NCBI GenBank assembly: GCA_012032575.1
Contig: JAAUSP010000310.1
Coordinates: 1-8,711, forward strand
DNA from: Anaerolineales bacterium
Lineage (GTDB): Bacteria; Chloroflexota; Anaerolineae; 4572-78; J111
DNA: 8,711 nt
Reading direction: 5' to 3'
Shown: in pieces, positions 1 to 5,231 of the stretch
How the letters are laid out: each line of letters opens with the position of its first letter
How positions within the stretch are numbered: position 1 is the first letter of the stretch
Made by a program: the position numbers and the translations under genes
The notes under the pieces: model-generated
Database searches by the model: none
What the model was told of the DNA's origin: nothing
What the model saw: the letters and a program-made list of their open reading frames with translations, nothing else

Positions 1-457
1 CCTCCAACGACTCGATGGTATGCTCTCAGGCCGAGAGGTGCGGGTAGACCTGCCGTCCGACCTACCCCTGCTGCCGTTTGATTTTGTCCTGGTAGTCCAG
101 GCTCTGGTGAATGTGCTGGATAATGCTCTCAAATACTCGCCGTCCGACACCCCGATTGAGATACGAGCGCAGGTTAGCGGCGGCTCGATCCAACTGGAGA
201 TTGCCGATCGTGGCCCCGGCCTCCCCACCGACGACCTGACCCGTATTTTTGACAAGTTCTATCGGGGACCGCATACTTCCCCTGGTATTCCATCGGACCG
301 GCGGACGCGGAGTGACGCGCCTCCGGGCACGGGCCTGGGCCTGTCCATCAGCAGCGGCATCATTGAGGCCCACAACGGGCGCATTTGGGCCGAAAATCGG
401 CCCGGCGGTGGGTTGGTGATTAAACTGACACTGCCATTGGAGGAAAAGCAATTGTGA
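1..457 (+). CDS. kdpD: KdpD-type sensor histidine kinase, C-terminal catalytic end (partial at 5' side)
   Basis: The open frame runs in from the left edge (codon phase starts at base 2) and ends at TGA 455-457, giving about 151 residues. These form the HATPase_c domain that binds ATP and phosphorylates the response regulator. Visible motifs are the N box (LVNVLDNALKYSP), the G1 box (ADRGPGLP), the F box (IFDKFYRG), and the G2 box (GTGLGLSIS) followed by IIEAHNGRIWAEN. The H box, the membrane segments and the N-terminal KdpD/Usp domains lie outside the window. Assignment to KdpD rather than another kinase rests on the adjoining kdpE and kdp operon plus the KdpD-like ending. The stretch between the F and G2 boxes, rich in P, S, D and R, looks about 12 residues longer than in E. 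coli KdpD. The last codons and the stop lie inside the first units of a heptad repeat array, so the repeats have reached the gene's 3' end. Confidence 0.88.
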   Translation, partial: LQRLDGMLSGREVRVDLPSDLPLLPFDFVLVVQALVNVLDNALKYSPSDTPIEIRAQVSGGSIQLEIADRGPGLPTDDLTRIFDKFYRGPHTSPGIPSDRRTRSDAPPGTGLGLSISSGIIEAHNGRIWAENRPGGGLVIKLTLPLEEKQL

Positions 458-565
458 ATTGTCCCAAAGGGATACCCTGGCGGTATGAATTGCCAATCGT
501 GAATTGTTAATGAGATCGGAAGCTAATCAAATCGTTCACAATTCACAATTCACCATTACAATTTT
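449..565. repeat. Inverted heptanucleotide repeat array in the kdpD-kdpE1 gap
   Basis: The gap is built from 7-base units. On the left are CAATTGT (449-455) and GAATTGT (456-462), then an inserted 24-base unit (463-486), then GAATTGC (487-493), CAATCGT (494-500) and GAATTGT (501-507). On the right the same theme appears inverted: ACAATTC (538-544), ACAATTC (545-551), ACCATTA (552-558) and CAATTTT (559-565). Thirteen bases (450-462) are an exact reverse complement of 538-550, so the transcript could fold into a long hairpin just ahead of kdpE1. I see no convincing -35/-10 pair. kdpE1 is probably cotranscribed with kdpD. Confidence 0.75.
463..486 (+). repeat. 24-base interspersed unit, copy 1
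   Basis: This unit starts CCCAAAGGG and ends with a small hairpin, ATACC-CTGGC-GGTAT. A near-identical 23-base copy lies at 5186-5208. It sits exactly between two heptads, GAATTGT (456-462) and GAATTGC (487-493), which resemble a 7-base duplication on either side. The host heptads differ between the two copies, while the unit itself is conserved. Its function is unknown. Confidence 0.7.
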
Positions 566-577
566 TCTGGGGCTTTT

Positions 578-1287
578 ATGAATAATTCTACCGATAAAAC
601 GACTGAGGGCGTTCGGGTCCTGGTAGTGGACGATGAGCGGGCCATCCGGCGCTTCTTGCAGGTTTCCCTGACGGCGCACGGCCATACGGTTTTTGAGGCG
701 GCGAACGGGCGGGAAGCGCTCGATGCCGTGATAGCCCATCACCCCGATTTAATTATTCTGGATTTGGGCCTGCCCGACGTAGACGGCCTTGAAGTGACCC
801 GCCGGCTGCGCGAGTGGACCAAAACCCCGATCATTGTGCTGTCGGTGCGAGAACACGAAACCGACAAAATCGCTGCGCTCGACGCCGGGGCCGATGATTA
901 CCTGACCAAGCCCTTTGGCGCGGGCGAATTGATGGCCCGGCTGCGGGTCGCCTGCGCCACGCCGCCCCCGCCACCGAAACCCCCATTTTTCGCACCGGGG
1001 TCTTAACCGTTGACCTGGCCCGCCGGGTGGTGACGGTCGAGGGGCGTGAAATCCAACTCACCCCCACCGAATATGAACTGCTCAAACTGCTGGTGATCCA
1101 CGCCGGCAAAGTATTGACCCATCACCAACTGCTGCGGCAGGTCTGGGGCATGGGCTATGAAGCCGAGAGCCACCTGCTGCGGGTCAATATCAGCAACCTG
1201 CGGCGCAAGATTGAAGCAAACCCCACCCGCCCCACCTACCTCCTCACCGAGCCGGGCGTCGGCTACCGGCTACGAATAGACGATTGA
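578..1287 (+). CDS. kdpE: KdpE-type OmpR/PhoB-family response regulator, copy 1 (one frameshift)
   Basis: KdpE is the cytoplasmic DNA-binding partner of KdpD and activates K+ transport genes when phosphorylated. The start is ATG 578, with a weak purine-rich TGGGG about 6 bases upstream; copy 2 begins at the equivalent codon. The receiver domain (about residues 11-125) shows the acidic pair D18/D19, the phosphoacceptor D62 (LIILDLGLPD), S89 and K111 (YLTKPF). The winged-helix domain shows LTPTEYELLKLL, the recognition-helix region ESHLLRVNISNLRRKIE, and the wing GVGYRLR. The frame breaks near 951-952. Adding one base to this short C run restores RVALRHAAP, as in copy 2, and gives 236 residues ending at TGA 1285-1287. 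By hand, 17 of about 103 receiver positions differ from copy 2. Both domains are otherwise intact, so I read the break as probable sequence error. Confidence 0.9.
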
Positions 1288-1295
1288 GTCAGAAA

Positions 1296-1342
1296 AGAGA
1301 TTGGAGATTGGAGGTTGCTTAATCTCCAATCTCTAACCTCCC
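1296..1342. repeat. Inverted heptad repeat / 14-bp hairpin downstream of kdpE1
   Basis: Three direct heptads (GAGATTG, GAGATTG, GAGGTTG; 1297-1317) are followed by three inverted ones (ATCTCCA, ATCTCTA, ACCTCCC; 1322-1342). Bases 1296-1309 pair perfectly with 1321-1334 around an 11-base loop. No T run follows directly, so this is not a canonical intrinsic terminator, although a stem of this length could stabilise the 3' end of the kdpDE message. Confidence 0.75.
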
Positions 1343-1350
1343 CATCCGTT

Positions 1351-1418
1351 TTCTTGACACTTTCTTGACCCCTTCTTTGACTTTCTTGACCCTCCATTGA
1401 CCCATTTTTACCTATACT
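1351..1418 (+). promoter_or_regulatory. Probable KdpE-activated promoter of kimA (five TTGAC direct repeats plus -10)
   Basis: TTGAC occurs at 1354, 1365, 1377, 1386 and 1397, spaced roughly one helical turn apart (11, 12, 9 and 11 bases). A good -10 element, TATACT, lies at 1413-1418. Only 10 bases separate the last TTGACC from the -10, too few for an ordinary sigma-70 -35. The arrangement fits a PhoB/OmpR-family activator on direct repeats replacing the -35. A collinear copy lies at 4194-4261. That KdpE is the binding protein is an inference from the neighbouring genes and the family's known use of 11-bp-phased direct repeats. Transcription would start near 1425. Confidence 0.65.
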
Positions 1419-1426
1419 GAAGGATA

Positions 1427-1460
1427 AGAGGCTGCTTTTGGCTGCCTCTGTTTATTTTGT
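1427..1460 (+). promoter_or_regulatory. Hairpin plus T-rich tail in the kimA 5' leader
   Basis: AGAGGC (1427-1432) pairs with GCCTCT (1444-1449) around an 11-base loop and is followed by a T-rich stretch (1450-1460). It lies between the predicted transcription start and the kimA ribosome-binding site. It could be a weak attenuator or a 5' stabilising stem. The 6-bp stem and interrupted T run make termination uncertain. Confidence 0.35.
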
Positions 1461-1483
1461 ATGCCACAGTTGAGGAAAATATT

Positions 1484-3431
1484 ATGGCCCTGATTGAAAG
1501 TGAAAATGGAGTCACTGTTCTACGCCCGCTGGGGGATCAAGCTCCGCCGCGCACCTGGCGAAGCTGGCTGATTGGCCGCCCCCTCTCCACCGCCGACGCG
1601 CCGCACCAAACCATCGGCAAGCTGGTCGGCCTGGCCGTTTTTGCGTCCGATGCCCTTTCTTCCACGGCCTATGCCACCCAGGAAATTTTGTTTATTCTGG
1701 CGGTCGCCGGGACAGCCAGTTTTGGCTATGCCTTTCCAATTTCGATTGCTATCGTCGCGTTGATGGCGATTGTGACCATTTCCTATGAACAGACCATCCC
1801 ATGCCTACCCCAACGGCGGTGGGGCCTATATTGTCTCGCGGGACAATTTGGGTGAATTGGCTGCTCAAACGGCGGGCGCAGCCTTGCTGACCGATTACAT
1901 TCTGACCGTCTCCGTTTCGGTTTCATCGGGCGTGGCTCAAATTACCTCGGCCTATCCGGCTTTGTACGACTTCCGGGTGCTGATTGCGGTGATCATGGTC
2001 GTGCTGATCATGGTAATCAATCTGCGCGGGGTCAAAGAGTCGGGCATTACCTTCGCCATCCCGACATACTTTTTCCTGATTATGATGTTTCTGACCGTTG
2101 GCATCGGCTTTTTCCGCTATCTGACCGGCTCGCTGGGAACTGTGCCTAACCCGCCGCATCTGGAACTGCACGGCATGGTACAGCCGGTGACTTTGTTCCT
2201 GCTACTGCACGCTTTTTCAAGCGGCACGGCGGCTCTGACCGGCATCGAGGCTGTTTCCAACGGCATCCCTGCTTTCAAAGAGCCGCGCAGCCACAATGCC
2301 GGGGTGACGCTCATCTGGATGGCTTCGATTCTGGGAACCTTATTCCTGGGCATTACCTTCTTAACCAGTCAAATCAGTGGGGTTCCGTCGGAAACGGAAA
2401 CCATCATCTCACAGTTGGGCCGGACGATTTACGAGGGCCGGGGCTTTTTGTATCTGGGCATGATCGCGGCCACCGCCGTGATTTTGATAATGGCGGCCAA
2501 TACCGCCTTTGCCGACTTTCCCCGCTTGAGCGCTTTGATGGCGGCTGACGGCTTTTTGCCCCGCCAACTGACCTATCGAGGCAGCCGCCTGGTTTACTCG
2601 CGCGGGATCATCACCCTGGCGGTGATTGCCTCGCTGTTGATCGTCGTTTTCCAGGCCAGCGTCAGCGCCCTGATCCCGCTGTATGCCATTGGCGTCTTTC
2701 TCTCGTTCACTTTATCGCAGACCGGGATGGCTCGCCGCTGGTGGCGAAGCGGCCATCTGGCTGCCGGTCAGGAGGTCTCGGAGCATGGGTCAACCCTGCA
2801 CTATGACTCAAAGTGGAAGCTGAAGATGGTCATTAATGGCTTTGGCGCTGTTCTCACCGTTATCGTCATGCTGGTCTTTGCCGTTACCAAATTCCACGAT
2901 GGGGCGTATGTGGTTATCTTCCTGATCCCCCTGCTCGTCTTTATCTTTTGGTCCATTCATAACCACTACCGCCATCTGGCCAAGCGACTGTCGCTGCGAA
3001 ATTACAAGGGCGCACCGCCACGACATCCGCGCCACCGGGTTGTTTTGCTCGTAGGCGGCGTCCACCAGGGTACTTTGGCGGCCCTGCGCTATGCCAGCCT
3101 CCTATCCCAGGATGTTACGGCCATCCACGTCTCGACCAACCCGGATGAGTCGGAGCGAGTGCGCCGGGAATGGGAATGGTGGGGCAACGGGGTGCGCATG
3201 GTCATTTTAGATTCACCTTACCGGCTGCTGCTTGAACCGCTACTCTCGTACATTGACCAGCTTGACGCCCGCCGCCAGCCGAACGAGATTATCACCATTG
3301 TGGTGCCCCATTTTGTGCCGCGCCACTGGTGGCACAACCTGCTACATACCCAGACCACCTTCTGGCTGCGGATGGTGTTGCTGTTCAGACCGGGAATTGT
3401 CATCACCGAGGTGCCTTATCAGATTGAATAG
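1484..3431 (+). CDS. kimA: KimA-type potassium permease, APC superfamily (one frameshift)
   Basis: KimA (formerly YdaO in Bacillus subtilis) is a high-affinity, proton-coupled K+ importer with a LeuT-like membrane core and a cytoplasmic C-terminal domain; c-di-AMP inhibits it in Firmicutes. I chose ATG 1484 because GAGGA (1472-1476) lies 7 bases upstream. Restored length is 648 residues, against about 607 in B. subtilis. Family landmarks are ASDALSSTAY (D56 and Y63 match the K+-site D36 and Y43 of B. subtilis KimA, from memory), AYPNGGGAYIVSRDNLGE, LLTDYILTVSVSVSSGVAQ, AFSSGTAALTGIEAVSN, IPLYAIGVFLSFTLSQTGM and the carboxy-terminal WHNLLHTQTTFWLR. The frame breaks at CCC 1798-1800; removing one C gives EQTIHAYPNGGG. 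The C-terminal cytoplasmic part (from about 3000) follows the last hydrophobic segment. kdpE copy 2 starts only 26 bases after the stop, so cotranscription is likely. Confidence 0.88.
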
Positions 3432-3457
3432 CTAAAAAGTTTGGCCGAGTGAGCGTT

Positions 3458-4168
3458 ATGAATAAACCACCTGATGAACTGTCCGGCGGGGTACGGGTGC
3501 TGGTGGTGGACGATGAACGAGCCATCCGGCGTTTTTTGCAGGCGTCGTTGTCTATCCACCAACATACTGTTTTTGAAGCGACCAATGGCCGCGAGGCCCT
3601 GGAAGCAGTGGCGGCCTATCGCCCCGATGTCATCATTTTAGATTTGGGGCTGCCCGACATGGAGGGCGTCGAAGTGACTCGCCGGCTGCGGGAGTGGACC
3701 CAAACCCCGGTAATTATCCTCTCAGTGCGCGACCACGAAACGGACAAAATCGCCGCGCTCGATGCCGGAGCCGACGATTATCTGACCAAACCCTTTAGTA
3801 TGGGCGAATTATTGGCCCGGCTGCGGGTGGCCCTGCGTCACATCAGGCCCAAAGAAGACACGCCCGTTTTTACCAGCGGCAAGTTGACCGTAGATTTGGC
3901 CCGGCGGCTGGTGATGATGGACAAGCACGAAATCTAACTCACGCCAACCGAGTATGATTTACTCAAAGTGCTGGTCACACACGCCGGCAAGGTCGTAACT
4001 CACACCCAAATCAGCCGCCAGCTCTGGGGGCCGGGCAGCGAAGATCAGTCGCACCTGCTGCGGGTCAACATCAGCAATTTGCGCCGCAAAATTGAGGCCG
4101 ACCCTACCCGGCCTATCTACATCATCACCGAGCCAGGCGTGGGCTACCGCCTGCGGGTTGATGACTGA
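3458..4168 (+). CDS. kdpE: KdpE-type response regulator, copy 2 (in-frame stop in the DNA-binding part)
   Basis: This paralogue of the regulator at 578-1287 has the same length (236 residues if read through) and the same landmarks: D18/D19, D62 and K111 in the receiver, then LTPTEYDLLKVL, DQSHLLRVNISNLRRKIE and GVGYRLR. ATG 3458 matches the start of copy 1; a GTG at 3449 is in frame but less likely. Codon 160 is TAA (3935-3937), where copy 1 has CAA (Gln) in EIQLTPTEY, so one C-to-T change accounts for it. The frame continues unchanged to TGA 4166-4168 with a full winged helix. If the stop is real, the product is a receiver plus linker that cannot bind DNA and might compete for phosphate from KdpD. 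If it is an error, this is a second functional KdpE. It lies downstream of kimA, probably in the same transcript, which would give positive feedback. Confidence 0.87.
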
Positions 4169-4193
4169 TTCCAATCCTCCACTCTCCCCAAAA

Positions 4194-4261
4194 ATCTGAA
4201 CACTTTCTTGACCTCTCCCTAAGATACCTTGACCCACCCTTGACCCATTTTTGATTATACT
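4194..4261 (+). promoter_or_regulatory. Probable KdpE-activated promoter of the kdp structural operon
   Basis: TTGAC occurs at 4208, 4229 and 4240, a degenerate TGAAC at 4197, and TATACT at 4256-4261. With a constant offset of 2843 bases this aligns without gaps to the kimA promoter. A hand count gives 53 identities in 70 bases, concentrated in the repeats and the -10. Copy B lacks a clear third repeat (around 4220). The geometry, a direct repeat ending 10 bases before the -10, is retained. The predicted start near 4268 leaves a leader of about 30 bases before ATG 4300. Confidence 0.65.
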
Positions 4262-4299
4262 GAGCCTGGATAACAAACTTTAGTCGGGTGAGGGTAAAG

Positions 4300-4737
4300 A
4301 TGGAAAAACAAAAATATTCTCAGCAATCATGGTGGCCGGTGAGTGTATTGGTACTGGTCATGATCGGGCTTTTGATCCTGGCCCACCAGGTAGCCCCCTC
4401 GCCCGGCTGGCGCATTTTCCTGGAAAGTGGGGGGTGATTGCCAGCTATGGGTTGATAACCCTGTGGCTGGAAACCCGTTCTGCCACGATGCTGGATGAAC
4501 ATTCCGCCGCGATTGACAGCCGGGTAATTGAACCGCTAGATGGAGAGACAACCTCTCCGTTTCCACCCTATGTCCAGGTCCACTTCTTCGTCCATTCTGC
4601 CCCGGCCATCATTTACCACATGCCCGAAGGCCCGGCCAGCCGCCTGGGGTCGAACGGCCATCATCCAACCAGAACCATTCCCCATCTGCCCGGAGAAACA
4701 TCGAATAATTGAGCAACTGTTGCAGTCAGAAGGGTAA
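4300..4737 (+). CDS. Unrecognised small membrane protein, first gene of the kdp operon (two frameshifts)
   Basis: I do not recognise this protein. ATG 4300 follows a purine-rich GTGAGGGT. The initial frame ends after 45 codons at a run of six G (4429-4434); one more G continues it as GVIASYGLITLWLE. Near 4642-4644 an extra C must be removed to reach PASRWGRTAIIQPEPFPI and the TAA at 4735-4737. The two shifts cancel, giving 145 residues. Residues about 13-28 form a strongly hydrophobic helix and about 45-57 a shorter one. The remainder is soluble, with a proline-rich end and a charged terminal helix (EKHRIIEQLLQSEG). The basic N-terminus (MEKQK) suggests the N-end is cytoplasmic. Its place directly behind the predicted KdpE promoter and 5 bases before the next small gene implies a role with the Kdp pump or its regulation. 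The reconstructed frame is an inference. Confidence 0.6.
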
Positions 4738-4742
4738 AGCTG

Positions 4743-4841
4743 ATGGAGAGTCTATTTTATCTGAGTCTGGGGCTGGTTCTGGCCCTTTTTGCCCTCAATC
4801 TTTTCTTAGCCATTCAGTATCTTCTCAATAATTCGGGGTAG
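4743..4841 (+). CDS. 32-residue hydrophobic peptide, kdp leader gene
   Basis: ATG 4743 to TAG 4839-4841 encodes a single membrane helix beginning MESLFYLSLGLVLALFALN. GAAGGG lies 8 bases upstream, and the preceding gene ends only 5 bases before. Its size and composition resemble KdpF and the 30-residue peptide that follows, suggesting a small helical accessory protein in the same operon. Its last codons (QYLLNN) form the left arm of a large hairpin, and the stop codon lies inside the start of the inner GTAGGGGC inverted repeat. It could instead act as a translated leader peptide. No homologue is recognised. Confidence 0.55.
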   Translation: MESLFYLSLGLVLALFALNLFLAIQYLLNNSG

Positions 4842-4908
4842 GGGCACGGCCTTGCGCCTGCCCCACGGGGCGACCGCAAGGGTTCGCCCCTACATATTGA
4901 GAAGATAC
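4817..4908. repeat. 92-base nested quasi-palindrome between two leader peptides
   Basis: Four arm pairs nest inward: 4817-4830 with 4895-4908 (14 bp), GTAGGGGC 4838-4845 with GCCCCTAC 4886-4893 (8 bp), CCTTGCG 4850-4856 with CGCAAGG 4875-4881 (7 bp), and CCCC 4861-4864 with GGGG 4867-4870. Only short unpaired stretches separate them. In RNA this would be a very stable hairpin within the operon transcript. The left arm is coding sequence of the 32-residue peptide. The ribosome-binding site of the next gene (GGAGGT, 4927-4932) lies 18 bases past the stem and is not paired. Confidence 0.8.
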
Positions 4909-4940
4909 CCATTCAAAAAGAAAAACGGAGGTAATAACTC

Positions 4941-5033
4941 ATGGCCGATTTATTGTATTTAGGTGTAGCCCTGATCTTCTTCGCCGCCAGTTGGGGCCTG
5001 ATTGTGGGCTGCGAGAAATTGATGGAGGATTAA
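4941..5033 (+). CDS. 30-residue membrane peptide preceding kdpF
   Basis: ATG 4941 to TAA 5031-5033, with a strong GGAGGT 8 bases upstream. The peptide starts MADLLYLGVALIFFAASWGL and ends in a short polar tail with a cysteine (GCEKLMED), so it is a single-helix membrane peptide. From memory, similar peptides of about 30 residues with a D-LLYL start and an ending near CEKL or CERL precede kdpF in other bacteria; I cannot verify this here. Its stop is one base before the kdpF start, and its last codons contain the kdpF ribosome-binding site, so translation is coupled. A stabilising or regulatory role in the Kdp complex is possible but unproven. Confidence 0.7.
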   Translation: MADLLYLGVALIFFAASWGLIVGCEKLMED

Positions 5034-5034
5034 C

Positions 5035-5121
5035 ATGCTGTATCTCATCACCGGCTTGATTGCCTTAGCTTTGCTGGTCTATCTGGTTCTGGCGCTGTTG
5101 AAACCCGAATGGTTTGGATAA
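5035..5121 (+). CDS. kdpF: KdpF, small stabilising subunit of the K+-transporting ATPase
   Basis: This 28-residue protein starts at ATG 5035, six bases after GGAGG (5024-5028), which lies inside the preceding gene. It is one hydrophobic helix (LITGLIALALLVYLVLALL) ending in KPEWFG, matching the KPE-F ending typical of KdpF. In E. coli KdpF sits in the membrane beside KdpA and stabilises the complex. Its size is normal (E. coli 29 residues), and its place ahead of kdpA is the classical order. The stop is followed at once by a heptad repeat tract that separates it from kdpA. Confidence 0.88.
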   Translation: MLYLITGLIALALLVYLVLALLKPEWFG

Positions 5122-5123
5122 GA

Positions 5124-5160
5124 AGTAGGTAGTAGGTAGTAGGTAGTAGGTAGTAGGTAG
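5124..5160. repeat. Tandem heptamer AGTAGGT, five perfect units
   Basis: AGTAGGT is repeated at 5124-5130, 5131-5137, 5138-5144, 5145-5151 and 5152-5158, followed by a partial AG. It starts two bases after the kdpF stop. Perfect short tandem repeats like this can change copy number by slippage, altering the kdpF-kdpA spacing. No function is evident. Confidence 0.9.
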
Positions 5161-5164
5161 CAAG

Positions 5165-5219
5165 AAATCGCAAATCGTAAATCGTCCTAAAGGATACCCT
5201 TGCGGTATAAATCGTAAAT
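5165..5219. repeat. Heptad array AAATCG(C/T) interrupted by the 23-base interspersed unit (copy 2)
   Basis: AAATCGC (5165-5171), AAATCGT (5172-5178) and AAATCGT (5179-5185) are followed by a 23-base unit (5186-5208), then AAATCGT (5209-5215) and AAAT. The unit begins CCTAAAGG and ends ATACC-CTTGC-GGTAT, a 5-bp stem. It corresponds to 463-486, differing by one inserted base and two substitutions, and again lies exactly on a heptad boundary. The kdpA ribosome-binding site (AGAGG) follows about 8 bases after the array. Confidence 0.8.
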
Positions 5220-5231
5220 GGAAGAGGTTAT

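Noticed and set aside
62..496. 144-aa minus-strand open frame over kdpD, and similar minus-strand frames over kimA, kdpA and kdpB
   Set aside because: They are shadows of strongly conserved + strand genes, with low-complexity or basic compositions and no recognisable motifs.
1296..1342. Intrinsic terminator after kdpE1
   Set aside because: The stem is strong but is followed by AACCTCCCC and not by a T run, and its heptad structure matches the repeats in other gaps.
1386..1418. Standard sigma-70 promoter using TTGACC as -35 with TATACT
   Set aside because: The TTGACC copies give spacers of 10 or 21 bases to the -10. Neither is near 17, so the repeats fit activator sites better than a -35.
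1457..1483. Upstream TTG start for kimA at 1457
   Set aside because: The GAGGA ribosome-binding site lies inside this extension (1472-1476) and fits ATG 1484 at 7 bases. Nothing suitable precedes TTG 1457, which lies at the end of the T-rich tail of the hairpin.
4329..4712. Independent 127-aa gene starting at ATG 4329
   Set aside because: Its N-terminal part is out of frame with the better start at 4300, which has a ribosome-binding site and a clean membrane helix. Only the middle part of this frame looks like real protein.
4838..4893. Miniature transposable element with GTAGGGGC terminal inverted repeats
   Set aside because: The flanks are inverted relative to each other (4817-4830 / 4895-4908) and not a direct target duplication, so classical insertion is not supported. 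I describe it as a quasi-palindrome.
5124..5219. CRISPR array
   Set aside because: The repeats are 7 bases long, contiguous and without spacers. They are simple tandem repeats.
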